Assembly (NCBI GenBank): GCA_037013495.1
Contig: JAZDXN010000029.1
Coordinates: 1,438,501-1,502,500 of the forward strand
Direction of reading: 5' to 3'
Origin: Hippophae tibetana
Lineage: Eukaryota > Streptophyta > Magnoliopsida > Rosales > Elaeagnaceae
DNA length: 64,000 bases
Both the position numbers and the translations under genes were made by a program. This document shows positions 27,401 through 36,023 of this stretch, in pieces. The notes beneath the pieces were generated by a model. It saw nothing but the letters and a program-made list of their open reading frames with translations. It did no database searches and was not told the origin of the DNA. Numbering within the stretch: position 1 is the stretch's first letter; each line of letters opens with the position of its first letter.

Positions 27401-30136
27401 GACACTTTTCCTTTGAGCAAATATTCCCTTCCTCACTCTATTTGTGTTCATAAACAATGATGGAAAATTAAAAAACATGATACTATTAAAACTTTTAACT
27501 AACACTCAATAATATTAAAAATATCTAAACAATTATAGTTTGATTTAAAAAACGTTTAATTTGATGACATTTAATATGAAATAATTAACTAAATATTTTT
27601 TAAATAGTCAAAATATACATAACGAACATAAAAAAAATAAAATAATACATTTAAAAAAAATTAATTATATTTTATGCCCACAGCGTATGTGATGAGTTGC
27701 AAAAATATTTAAAATGTTTAAGTAGTTACAATTATACTCATAACGTTATGAGTGACGATAAAAACATGTCTAATCAATAACTGTCATTTAATTTTTTAAC
27801 AGAATTATATCACGTGTATTTTTTTATAGATATTATGGTAAAATCTTGAATATGATAGCTACATTTTTTATACACACAACATATGGGATGAGTTACAAAA
27901 ATATTCAATACATTTAAATAGTTGTAATTATGTACATAAAACATGCATATAGAATGTAATTGATATAATTCTATTAAAAAATTAAAAGAGATTAATGGAA
28001 AATGGCAATTAAACAACTGCATAATAATTTCATCATGCATGCCAAAGGAAAATACATCAAAACAACTTTATTGTGATATCCTTTTTGACTCCTTGTAAAT
28101 TGTAATCATATAAATTTTGTAACATACTAATCAGCAAATGTGTAAACTAATTTAAATTCTAGAAAGAAAGAAAAATATAAAATACCAAATTAGCCTACAT
28201 ACCTCACTTTTTAAAAACTTAATTTCTTTTAAGGTGTTGACGTTAGCTTAACTTTCAATTAGAGAGAATTAGTTTTGTAACTTCTTAAGCCATAATCCAA
28301 TATTTTTAATGTAAAAGATACACTTTAACACTTTTTAGATTTTTTGTGACTAAAATATAATTATTTTTAAAAAATGTCGGATTGAATGGCTCATTTTATA
28401 AAAAGTTACAAGATCACATTATTTTTTTGCCTTTATTAATCTATTCCCCCCTACAAATGTACATTACTTATTATTATTATTTTAGATTAAATAATATTTA
28501 TTTTGATTGAATATGTTATTTAAAACAGAATCTAAACCACACTGTTGGTAAAATTGTACAATTAAACACAAAGTAAAATATATCAGAAAACATATGTGAA
28601 AAATAGTGTTCACTTTCTTAAAGAATCGAGTATATAAGTAAATCACACTAAAATAAATCTAAAACAATTATTTGAAAACGATATACGTAAATTGATCAAT
28701 GTGTCTTATTTTCTTTGGCTAAGAATGAGTAACTCTTATTTTAGAACCCCTTTTATTTCTTGTTATTCTATAAATCCCCCTAACATGACTTATTTGTCTA
28801 AAGAGTTTAAAAATGGTGGAAAATATTACTTAAAATCTTATATGTGATTTTTTTTATTAAAATTTTACACTAAGTAGATTATAATCGGTAATAATAAGTA
28901 ATTAAACATTATTTTTTTTTATCTATTTTTAACATTTTAACAAAATCGAATTTTGTCGAACTCTGAAAAATATTCTGTTATAATAAGCCATAACCTACTC
29001 AGTTATTTTTAATAAAAAACCACCTATAACAACTGAATTCATGTTTTATACCACTTCTGATCCTTTAAATACAAATATCCTTTTTACAGCCATTATTTTC
29101 AGTACAGCTTAAACTAGCTAGGAATGACTTTAGAAGAAACACTTTCACGAAAAAATTTCAATTAACTAATATTATTAAAATATTTTTCAATTGATTATTT
29201 AAATAAAAAAATTTAATTTGAAAATTTAAATAACAAACAAGAAGTGTGAAATTATTATATTATTTACCATATGTATTTATAATTTTGAAATATTGTACGT
29301 TTAATTTAAATATTTCCATTAAAATGATAATTTTTTATGAGACATTTAATGAATTAAAACAAAAAAATAATAAAATTAATAAATTAAAAATTTTCAAATA
29401 ACATTAATAATACCTAATTCAAAGTTTTAAAAAAATAAAAAAATAAAACAAAAAAATAAAATAACAAAATTATAAAAATAAAGAGTATGAGTATCAGGCT
29501 TACGTTTATCATATCGGTGAACAAAAAGTCAGGCAGCATTTTTGGCGTTTTAAACACAGCCAAAGTCATCAAATTTCTCAACTGTTGAGGCGTAGTAGGC
29601 AACATAAGTTGTTCAATTTTATCAACAATAGCTCTGTTTAACAACTTCACCATATCACTCTGTTTCATATTAACACCAGAGCTAGCAATCACAACCTTAT
29701 CAACTCTCTCAGGCCACATTCTAGCCATATGATAAGCCACAAACCCTCCATAACTTGTACCCATCACAGAATATCTCGTCACTTGAAATTTCACCATCAA
29801 TTTCCCAACACAAATTGCCTGGAAAATCTCAGACCTTTCAGACGATGTCGTTTTTGAACCTCCAAAGAAAACCAAGTCTGGAACGTAGATGTTGAAGTGA
29901 GAGGAGAAAAATTGGACTTGTCTACGCCATTGCCATAAAGCTTCTGGTCCAAACCCATGAATTAAAACGAGTGAAGGCTTCTGGGTTTGATTAGTTTTGT
30001 GGAGTTTAGGACCCCAGAAGTGGATCGTGGTTTCGTCATCTATGTTTATGGTTTGAGAGGAGAGACCTGAGGAGTTGAAGCAGCGACGAAGATAAATGGA
30101 GAATAGTGATGTCGGGCTGATAAAATTGGGAAGCAT
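7292..30136 (-). CDS. Alpha/beta-hydrolase gene, four exons, 304 aa, transposon-filled introns
   Basis: Joining 29504-30136, 21093-21188, 20804-20871 and 7292-7409 gives one open frame from ATG to TGA. Visible hydrolase features are the oxyanion motif HGFG (residues 60-63), VPDLVFFGG (85-93), the nucleophile elbow GTSYGG with Ser128, the acid loop WGEHDQIFP with Asp253, and TSHVPQIE with His282. This is the complete catalytic triad, split over exons 1, 3 and 4. Length and motif order fit a plant family of soluble hydrolases of unsettled substrate (Arabidopsis AT4G33180-like, from memory). The first 24 residues are basic and serine-rich with no acidic residue, compatible with an organelle presequence (inference). 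Splice phases agree at all three junctions. Expression is not shown by the sequence. Confidence 0.9.
7741..10350 (-). pseudogene. Reverse transcriptase, RNase H and integrase of the chromovirus relic
   Basis: The reverse transcriptase core shows [15 protein letters not shown] and [12 protein letters not shown] near 9770-9880, so the YxDD site is intact. The connection segment follows at 9430-9627. RNase H shows [19 protein letters not shown] (9300-9360) and [16 protein letters not shown] (9040-9100). Integrase shows the CLVFQQDK zinc-binding remnant, a [14 protein letters not shown] core and a [17 protein letters not shown] block with its glutamate. Frameshifts separate these blocks, so no full polyprotein could be made. 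Confidence 0.82.
10361..11910 (-). pseudogene. Gag and protease of the chromovirus relic
   Basis: Gag text includes [16 protein letters not shown] (11463 upward), a [12 protein letters not shown] segment and [19 protein letters not shown] sequence near 11050. The zinc knuckle is decayed to a lone CGAL and a PREYPK segment near 10920. The protease active site reads [12 protein letters not shown] near 10750 instead of DTG, so the catalytic glycine is replaced by serine. Its C-terminal half follows as [14 protein letters not shown]. Several stops and frameshifts interrupt the frame. Confidence 0.7.
11904..11915 (-). other. Primer binding site, initiator-Met-tRNA type
   Basis: Immediately after the LTR end the minus strand reads TTGGTATGAAAGC, close to TGGTATCAGAGC, which pairs with the 3' end of initiator tRNA-Met. 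Two positions differ. Confidence 0.55.
12142..12149 (-). promoter_or_regulatory. TATA box of the chromovirus LTR
   Basis: The minus-strand sequence TATAAATAGGCC is a strong plant TATA box, placed within the LTR between the heat-shock-like arrays and the gag side. Confidence 0.6.
12338..12440 (-). promoter_or_regulatory. Heat-shock-element arrays in the LTR
   Basis: At 12338-12360 five consecutive 5-bp units read TTC-GAA-TTC-GAG-TTC, four of them perfect. At 12423-12440 four units read GAA-TTC-GAG-TTC, three perfect. Both lie 190-300 bp upstream of the TATA box on the element's strand, the position expected of an HSF-responsive promoter. Spacing and motif are seen directly; heat response is inferred. 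Confidence 0.6.
12600..14530 (+). pseudogene. Tat RNase H and integrase remnant
   Basis: Readable text includes [20 protein letters not shown] near 12670, typical of the Tat/Ogre/Retand group. An RNase H start then reads [17 protein letters not shown] (about 12895-12945), with NNITEYEAT at about 13005. Integrase follows with [10 protein letters not shown] (13621-13650) and [19 protein letters not shown] (13807-13863). After a stop comes [11 protein letters not shown], and a C-terminal [15 protein letters not shown] block lies near 14380-14430. Stops such as that at 13898 destroy the frame. Confidence 0.75.
15270..17050 (-). pseudogene. Antisense gene of the Tat element (Transposase_28-like)
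   Basis: On the minus strand 16924-17020 translates as [19 protein letters not shown] followed by [11 protein letters not shown]. It resembles the conserved block of the plant 'putative gypsy type transposon' domain (PF04195) found antisense in Tat elements. Downstream, [10 protein letters not shown] near 16800-16840 fits the same domain. Further on come lysine-rich (about 16200-16280) and Glu/Ser-rich (about 15400-15460) stretches. The frame is broken repeatedly. The identification rests on motif memory. Confidence 0.55.
17190..20050 (+). pseudogene. 5'-truncated L1 LINE with C-terminal RNase H
   Basis: Readable reverse transcriptase blocks are [18 protein letters not shown] (17255-17360), [15 protein letters not shown] (17570-17615), a [20 protein letters not shown] block (17825-17890) and [11 protein letters not shown] (17970-18000), with YVDD at the active site. 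A zf-RVT-like segment, [19 protein letters not shown], lies near 19020-19080. An RNase H follows, with [11 protein letters not shown] at about 19525-19560 and decayed text to about 20000. Multiple stops and frameshifts are present. The endonuclease half is missing, as expected of 5' truncation during LINE insertion. Confidence 0.8.
20152..20261 (+). repeat. TRIM 5' LTR
   Basis: This LTR starts TGTTAATTCTCACATTAG and ends ATATCTACA, directly before the primer site. It aligns along its length with the right LTR but is clearly diverged. Confidence 0.88.
20262..20272 (+). other. TRIM primer binding site
   Basis: TGGTATCAGAG is an exact match to the complement of the initiator tRNA-Met 3' end and touches the LTR without a spacer. 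Confidence 0.88.
20386..20496 (+). repeat. TRIM 3' LTR
   Basis: This LTR starts TGTTAAGTCTCACATCGACT, shares the CTTATAA box with the left LTR, and ends TTTCTACA before the target duplication. Confidence 0.88.
20804..20871 (-). CDS. Hydrolase exon 3 (residues 244-265 plus two bases)
   Basis: The exon follows a strong acceptor, a T-rich tract ending CTATAG on the minus strand. It encodes [21 protein letters not shown] with the catalytic Asp253. It ends AAACG before the donor GTGCGT, leaving two bases of an Arg codon. Without splicing the frame would stop at 20738 and lack the catalytic His. Confidence 0.9.
20872..21092 (-). other. Hydrolase intron 2 with internal duplications
   Basis: This 221-bp GT..AG intron contains two near-identical copies of a segment including 'agaacattaacatatagtat' (about 20897-20935 and 20960-20998). 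Two copies of 'accatttttaaatag' also occur (about 21029 and 21063). An A-run on the plus strand forms the T-rich tract before the exon 3 acceptor. Confidence 0.75.
21093..21188 (-). CDS. Hydrolase exon 2 (residues 212-243)
   Basis: This 96-bp exon lies between an acceptor ending ATACAG and a donor GTTTTA. It translates as 32 codons with [14 protein letters not shown] and [15 protein letters not shown], which match the cap-to-acid-loop linker of this hydrolase group. A second in-frame AG six bases downstream (exon start 21182) would remove only two residues, so the exact acceptor is uncertain. Confidence 0.88.
21354..21397. repeat. (TA)n microsatellite in intron 1
   Basis: About 22 uninterrupted TA units, 165 bp inside the acceptor end of hydrolase intron 1. 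Confidence 0.9.
23307..23448. repeat. Exact 70-bp tandem duplication
   Basis: Two adjacent copies with a 70-bp period run from 'ttaggaaattcattcc' to 'ttttatacaatt'. I see no mismatch, so the duplication is recent or homogenised. Confidence 0.9.
23490..23760 (+). pseudogene. Copia RNase H C-terminal fragment
   Basis: Translation with one or two shifts gives [33 protein letters not shown] and then [20 protein letters not shown] ending LLVNG and a stop. It corresponds to the last part of Ty1/copia RNase H. It lies just left of another copia element but is not part of its reading frame order. Confidence 0.75.
23889..24276 (+). repeat. Copia 5' LTR
   Basis: It starts TGCTATAAAACTC and ends TTCAACA. 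It shares long blocks with 26892-27326, such as 'tgtgagagaaaattgagagt' and 'ccggagacataagcaagatt', and contains TATAAATAG near 23979. Confidence 0.85.
24279..24290 (+). other. Copia primer binding site remnant
   Basis: TGGAATTAGAGC differs at two positions from the initiator tRNA-Met complement and follows the 5' LTR by two bases. Confidence 0.65.
24451..26830 (+). pseudogene. Copia gag-protease-integrase remnant
   Basis: Gag starts near 24451 ([20 protein letters not shown]) and keeps a CCHC knuckle, [14 protein letters not shown], whose usual glycine is arginine. The protease site reads LYSKASFH in place of the expected DSGASFH. Integrase shows [22 protein letters not shown] and TDNGGEYED. 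It then jumps to the [15 protein letters not shown] text near 26150, so the stretch with the catalytic glutamate is deleted. The C-terminal part ends in DASK near 26765, where reverse transcriptase should begin. Stops at about 24601, 25005 and 25994 and other damage break the frame. Confidence 0.85.
26878..26891 (+). other. Copia polypurine tract
   Basis: CAAGTGAGAGAT directly precedes TGTTATAAAG of the 3' LTR, as in typical copia elements (commonly AAGTGGGAGATTGTT). Confidence 0.7.
26892..27326 (+). repeat. Copia 3' LTR with extra repeats
   Basis: It aligns with the 5' LTR but carries additional 'aaggagc' and 'aaaacatagagc' repeats at about 26910-26990, making it about 47 bp longer. The end near 27326 is set by alignment with the 5' LTR. 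Confidence 0.82.
29504..30136 (-). CDS. Hydrolase exon 1 (residues 1-211)
   Basis: This exon begins at the ATG at 30136 and ends with codon AAC at 29504, followed by the donor GTAAGC. It carries HGFG, RSEIFQA and the nucleophile Ser128 in GTSYGG. Beyond the donor the ORF runs on for 29 hydrophobic, low-complexity residues before a stop, which is intron sequence. The exon ends in phase 0. Confidence 0.92.
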
Positions 30137-30350
30137 TTTGGGTTTATGGTTTGGAGTAGAGCTAAGGACTCCAAGAGGCTGTGTAGATTACGCCCTTCAA
30201 GGAGAAGAAGATATTTAGTTTTTGAGGGAATTGTAAATGAAGAGAGTTTATAATTTTGAAGGACTTAAGGGTAGAGTGGGGAATTAAATATATAAATTTG
30301 ATTCTTTATGTGACTCTAAAAAAACGATTGAGAGAGAGAGAGAGAGAGGA
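30137..30350 (-). promoter_or_regulatory. Putative 5' UTR and core promoter of the hydrolase gene
   Basis: Upstream of the ATG, on the minus strand, lie TATA-like boxes near 30247-30253 (ATTATAAAC) and 30286-30297 (TTTATATATTTA). A CT dinucleotide run follows at 30329-30349, resembling the pyrimidine patches of plant core promoters. No start site can be fixed from sequence alone. Confidence 0.4.
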
Positions 30351-30909
30351 ATGTTCTCTTTTCCTTTGCTTTTTATTTTGTTTTCTTTATTGTTTTTTTA
30401 TAGCTACTAATACTTCTTTTTACTAAAGAAATTTCCTACAGGTGCTCTGGCTTGTTTCTCAACACCCAGTTCGACGATTGTCTTTGTAAGTCCTTCAATA
30501 AGGAAAAAGTAGTTTTGGTATTTGAACCGCATATATTCTTTATTTTATTTTTCCTAACCTATAACATTAAATATTTTTAATGAAAGATTGCATTTGAATA
30601 TCACAGGTGTATCCGTACATTTTAATTAAGATGATATTTGTAAAGTATTAAAATAAATAAAAAATAATATAAATTATTATTCAACAAAATTTATAATTAG
30701 ATCGATTCTTAATATAAAAAAAAACAAAAAGATTACAGAGAACATCCTACCACCATATAACTAGATAAATATTTCGTATCCTAGATGTTATACAATTAGA
30801 TATACGTTATCATCCATAAAAATATGAAAACATTGAAAATACATGCTTTTAAGTAGTCATCCCAAATATAATATCTCTATACACCACCAATTTAGTGCAA
30901 AAAAATTCA

Positions 30910-31370
30910 TCATATAAATAGAAATTTTACTCCAACCAAAACTTTCGCCACCAAACGGTGGCGGCATACAATACTGCATAAATAGTTGTCATGAACACTA
31001 TTTCAATAGGAAAGGTAACCTTATGCAATTCTCCAAATAACATTTAACAAAGGATCTTGATGTCCGAAATATCCCTACATAATATGCTAGACTAGGTGAT
31101 CCAAAAGTGGTACCATTGGTCTTAGCCTTTATCCACCCCAAAGGCGATCTCCAATTTACCTCTACGATCTATGGTGTTCGTCTTGAAATTCCTTGCACTC
31201 GTAATCTTTGGACGACCATAAGATCCTCCACTATATTTCGCATGCTCCCACACTGTGATAGGCCTGCTTCACAAATAAAATGTCAATCTGTAACAAATAC
31301 GAAGCACATAGAAGTGCATTTATCCTCAAAGAGAGCATCCTCCACTCTATTAAATTAATTGACATTCAAT
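30910..31370 (-). pseudogene. LINE RNase H fragment
   Basis: On the minus strand the translation reads LGWIKAKTNGTTFGSPSLA followed by YYVGIFRTSRSFVKCYLEN. This is the start of the RNase H found at the C-terminus of plant L1 LINEs and resembles the domain at 19525-20000. The sequence decays toward 30910. No reverse transcriptase is attached. Confidence 0.65.
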
Positions 31371-31423
31371 TTAGTCAAATTAAACATTATTCTTAAATTA
31401 ATTAGGAATTTTTCGCGTGTGCT

Positions 31424-32134
31424 TGATGAGTGCTCAAAAAGCACTAAAATTATCATGATTTTATGCACATTAATTGATTAAAAATATATATATTTATATA
31501 ATTTTTTCATATATTTATATAAATTTGTCTTTTTGGAATCACGGGTATTTTTATTGTTTTTTAGGTATTTTCACTTAAAAATGTAACTTAAAGACTCAAA
31601 GAGGAATACTAGAACCAATACATCACAAATATATTCAAAAATAAATGAGGAAAAGTTAACAAATATGCAAAAATTGGACAAATATGGAAAAATTGGACAA
31701 AATAGGTCAAAAATGAGGAAATCGCGCACGCAGCAGCCCAGCTGTGCCAGCCAACGCGCCCATTCCGCGCACGCCCCCTGTTGCATTCCACGTGCGCCTA
31801 TGCGCACCCTTGCTCCAGTCCGTGCGTGCCACTGCCCATCTGCACCCCAATCCGTGCACGCCACCTACCCACTGACGTCATCTTCACCTACTACACGTTC
31901 CCTCCATTTTTAATCATTTTTTCACCCACTTTTTATTCCTTTTCACACCTATAAATACCCTTATTCTCTTCACTTCAAATCACACCTCAAAACACATCTT
32001 CTCTTCTCTTTCTTTCTCTCATTTCTTAGTTTTTAAGTTTTTCTTAGTTTTTAGCTTTTCGATTCAATAAATGGGAGTGCAAATTCCGTTTAGAGGTTTT
32101 CCAGCAACGGGAATAGCAACAAAGTACTATAAGG
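31424..32134 (+). repeat. Partial Athila-type LTR (5' half)
   Basis: It starts TGATGAGTGCTCAAAAAGC and contains a GC-rich block (31724-31870), TGACGTCA (31873-31880) and TATAAATA (31950). It also carries the 'aaatgggagtgcaaattcc' block shared by all copies. It stops abruptly near 32134, where integrase-coding sequence begins. Confidence 0.82.
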
Positions 32135-32470
32135 TACATGGAGTAACAAGGAGAAATGTGTTTGATCGGGATATTAAATTCCTTAGCTACTTTTGGAAGT
32201 TCTTGCGGGCTAAGTTAGGGACTAAACTTTTCTTTTCTACTACTTGTCATCCCTAAATTGATGATCGAATTGAGGTAGTTAATATGACTTTGTCTACCTT
32301 GTTAAGAGTCATGATACCAAAGTAATTGAAAAATTGAGAGGATTGTTTGCTTTTTTGTTGAGTTTTCTTATAATAAGAGTGTACATTCTACCATCGAGTA
32401 TTTACCATTTGAAATTGTTTATGTTTAAACCACTTACTTCTATGGATTTATTATCTTTGCATGTTTAGTA
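32135..32470 (+). pseudogene. Ty3/gypsy integrase fragment fused to an LTR
   Basis: Text such as [20 protein letters not shown] and [12 protein letters not shown], followed by decayed DDRIEVVNMTLSTLLR, is the core of a chromovirus-type integrase (compare SDRDxKF and TTCHPQTDGQTEVVN). It is joined in one ORF to the last bases of the LTR, so the ORF beginning at 32071 is chimeric. A stop interrupts it at 32254. Confidence 0.7.
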
Positions 32471-32478
32471 AAGAACTA

Positions 32479-33632
32479 ACACTACTACAATAAGAAGATT
32501 TTAGAACACTTTCTTAAATTAAAAGACATTTGTTTTTAACTTTAACTACTTTGAATAATATAAAGCTAAAGGAAAAAAAATTACAACTAAATTTTAGAAA
32601 AAAGAGCTGTATACAATTTCTGATACTTATAATTATTATATATTACATGTATTTTTAGCTAAAAATGAGCTGTTTTAAGATTTATTAAAATTGCTGTAAG
32701 TGTCATTTACAAAGGCAGAAATTTTAAGCGCCAATATTGTGTTGTAAAATTTTTATTCCCTCACTGATACAAAAATGTATTCGTCCCCAACTTCTCTATC
32801 ACTTAATTTGCCTCACGTACTGATCTCTCACAATATACCAATACCGCCATGCTTTGCCAATTTTGATCTCTGATACCTTGCCTCACTCTGATCACCGATC
32901 TCGCAGTATACCACCACCTCACTGATCTCTAACACTTTGCCTAACTTTGCCTCACTGATATTCTCACGCGTGAAACTCTCTCATCTACTCTTTCTACGTT
33001 TGCCTGACTCTCTTCTCCTACTTGCTTCTCTATGTTTGCCTCGCTCTAATCACCTCATTTTTTTCACTCTCTCCCTCTCACATTAATTATCAGCCATTTT
33101 CAGCGTTTATTTGGTGCCCAGTTTCATCTGAGCCATATCGATAATACTGGAAGATTATAAAGGTGCCGCCTTTGATGTTTGTTTTTAATGTTATTTTCTT
33201 CTTCTCTTCTTCTACAGTTATTTGGGTTTTGATAGGTTCTCTTTAGTTACTTGTTTTCAGTTTGAGTTTTCGTATATATGTTAAGATATCGATTCTATTA
33301 ACTGGGATGATTATTGAAACATGATGCTTTGAATGAATAAAAACACGAAGAAAACACAGTAATGTGTAGGGATATTGAATTTAAGGGTTAACATGTCTGC
33401 CTTCTCTGATTTTTTATTTTTTTTAATATTTGGTTGCCCTCTTTGATGCTCATAGCTATGATAATGCTCAAACTACCGAAAAAAAGTCTATATATCAATC
33501 TGATATATAATTCTGCTCTAGTTAGCTAATGTATATTTTTTGGGTTCTGTAAAATCAAGCAATATAATTTTTTGGGTTTTATCGTAATGTTTAGTTAAAT
33601 TCTGTAATTAAACTTTAAGAGATTTTTGAAAT
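32479..33632 (+). other. Region starting with a CACTA-like terminus; no gene recognised
   Basis: The segment opens CACTACTACAATAAGAAG, the type of end carried by plant CACTA transposons. The bases before it read TAA, compatible with a 3-bp duplication. From 32750 to 33050 it is pyrimidine-rich with degenerate 'tttgcctcactgatctct' repeats. I found no partner terminus and no transposase here, so this may be only an element end or a fragment. Confidence 0.3.
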
Positions 33633-33978
33633 TGTTAGTAATCATTTTTCGGCCCTCAGATCTACCCAAACAAACTATCTTCAAAAAATAAGAAATAACT
33701 CTACACAAAGAATAACTCTATACAAAAGAGTTTTATAGTTTGTATTATTTTCTTCATGTTTTCAATACAATTGTATAGCTAGTTATATATAAGAAAATTT
33801 TACTCCTTCAATTACTCTTTAAATAAAGTATTTCTTGTTTTACTCTTTGAATTAAAGATTACTTGTTTTATTCGTTTAATTAAACTCATTATTTTATTCT
33901 TTGAATTAAGATCCTTATTTTATTCCTTGAATTAAGCTATTTGTATTTATTCCTTGAATTAAAGACTAATATTCAATA
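33633..33978 (-). repeat. Copia 3' LTR
   Basis: Shared with 39865-40152 from 'tataaggaaattttactcc' to 'taatattcaata' on the plus strand. Past the TATA-like segment near 33785 it continues into an R/U5-like tail, whose end near 33633 is estimated from a TG..CA boundary. A GA-rich tract (plus strand CTCCCCTTCAA, 33979-33989) adjoins it as the polypurine tract. Confidence 0.7.
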
Positions 33979-33994
33979 CTCCCCTTCAAGTTGG

Positions 33995-36023
33995 TGATGA
34001 GCAAAACCGACATCGTCGATCCTGCCAATACTTTAGTTTTATATTTATAAAACTCTCGTAAGTGCACGAATCATTTCGTAGAAAATGATAAGTATACTCC
34101 CAAGGTCGATCTAAGGAAGAAATATATGTGGTTTTTAATTTATTATTCAAACTTTTAAAAATGAAATTAAATCCTAAATATCCTGTCACGATATTTGGGT
34201 TTTTGTTGTTTCTAATCTAATAACATAAAAATAAACATAGATATAGATTCAATAAACATTTATGCAAATTTTATGATTTATAATAATGGAGTATTTATGG
34301 ATATAATAACTAAGTTAATTATGCTTGCTCATATTATTTAGGTTATTAAAGATATAAATTGATATTTATTGATTCTCTTTTTTTTATATGAATACCACAT
34401 TTAGTGGGGTTAGATATTCTTTGTTAACTAAACAAATCAATTAACACCTATAGGTGGGGTTAATAACTAATTTGGTTAATTAAATTAATTCCTTTTTCTA
34501 AGAGATTGAAAATGAACCATTTAAATGACACCTTTGGTGGGGTTAGATAGTTTAAACTTTATTCAATGTCTCCAAATTAAACCTAATAATTTAGTTATCC
34601 GAGTACTAACTTTCAAGTTTTAAAACCACTACTAAAAACATGTTGTCAATACATTTTCAGATAATAATTCTTATAAAAACTTTTGAAATAGAGCTTCACT
34701 CTAAATACCGGGCAATTGTACCAACAAATAAAAGAGCACTACTCTAAATCGGATCAGATAACTAAACCTTAAAATCTAATTTTCAGATTTAAGTTTGTAA
34801 TGAAAAATAATATATTTCTCTCTAACATTCTTAATATAAAATATTGAATAAAAACAAAATCAATTCATTTTAGAGATTTTTACCTATTTAATATTTCGCA
34901 AGCATAACAACGTTATTACTATATCATGTTTACAAACAGCCAACAAAGTTAAATTTAATCATAGAAAAATTAAATATAATATGTAAGAATAAAGCATAAA
35001 AAATAACTATAAAGAAAATAAAATCCTTACAATACTTTGATGTTATTCATGTTGTTGGAAAACCTCCAAACGGAATTTGCACTCCCATTTATTCAATCAA
35101 AAAGCAAATAAATTACAAAAACATAATTAGTTCTTCTCAAAAAGAGAAGAACTCTAAAACTAAGAAAAACTAAAAACTAAGAAATAGAGAGAAAGAAAGA
35201 GAAGAGAAGATGTGTTTTTAGGTGTGTTTTGTTATGAAGAGAATGAGGATACTTATAGGTGAGGAGAGGAAGAAAAAGTGGGTGAAAAAATGATTAAAAA
35301 TGGTGGAAATGCGGAGTAGTGAATGATGATATCATTGATGACGTCATGCTAATGTGGGGGCGGTAGCGCGTGCGAACTGGGCGCAGATGGACGCTGGCGT
35401 GCGCGGACTGGGTGCAGGCGCACGCGGGCATGCGTAGAATGAAGAGTAGGCACGTGCGGATTGGGCATTGTGCTGGCACGGCTGGGTGGGTGCGTGCACG
35501 ATTTCCTCCTTTTTGAGCTTTTTGATCCATTTTGTCCAATGTTTCCATATTTGTTGACCTTTCCTCATTTAATTTATGAATATATTTGCGATATATTGTC
35601 TCTGGTATTTTTCTTTGAGTCTTTAAGTTACTTTTTTAAGCGAAAATACCTCAAAAACAATAAAAATACCCGTGATTCCGAAAAGATAGATTTATATAAA
35701 TATATGATAAAATCATATCGGGTACGTGCATGATTTCCTCCTTTTTGACATTTCTGAACCATTTTGGCCAATTTTTCCATATTTTTTGACCTTTCCTCAT
35801 TTAATTTATAAATCTATTTGCGATGTATTGCCTCTAGTATTTTTCTTTAAGTCTTTAAGTTACTTTTTTTTAACGAAAATACCTAAAATACAATAAAAAT
35901 ACCTATGATTCTGAAAAGATAGATTTATATAAATATATGATAAAATCATATAAATATATATATTTTTAATCAATTAACGTGTATAAAATCATGATAATTT
36001 TAGTACTTTTTGAGCACTCATAA
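33995..36023 (-). repeat. Athila-type solo LTR, 2,029 bp, with target duplication
   Basis: On the plus strand it runs from TGATGAGCAAAACC to GAGCACTCATAA. It is flanked by GTTGG (33990-33994) and GCTGG (36024-36028), a 5-bp duplication with one change. Removing it restores the copia reading ILDPA followed by a stop and the polypurine tract. It contains TGACGTCA (35339-35346), a GC-rich block (about 35350-35500) and a 232-bp tandem duplication. Confidence 0.88.
35486..35955 (-). repeat. 232-bp tandem duplication inside the solo LTR
   Basis: The block starting near 'gatttcctcctttttga' recurs with a 232-bp period (35501 and 35733), and both copies run through 'gataaaatcatat'. Other LTRs of the family have one copy, so this one gained a second U3 segment. 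Confidence 0.82.

Larger units (their letters stand above)
21189..29503 (-). other. Hydrolase intron 1, 8,315 bp
   Basis: Donor GTAAGC and acceptor ATACAG flank this intron. It holds a TA microsatellite, a 70-bp tandem duplication, a copia RNase H scrap and the copia element at 23889-27326, which runs antisense to the gene. The segments 21398-23300 and 27340-29400 are AT-rich with no gene that I can recognise. Confidence 0.8.

Noticed and set aside
33995..36023. Reading the repeat as two half-elements because of its internal duplication
   Set aside because: The target duplication at the outer ends and continuous alignment with other LTRs show a single solo LTR with a tandem duplication.
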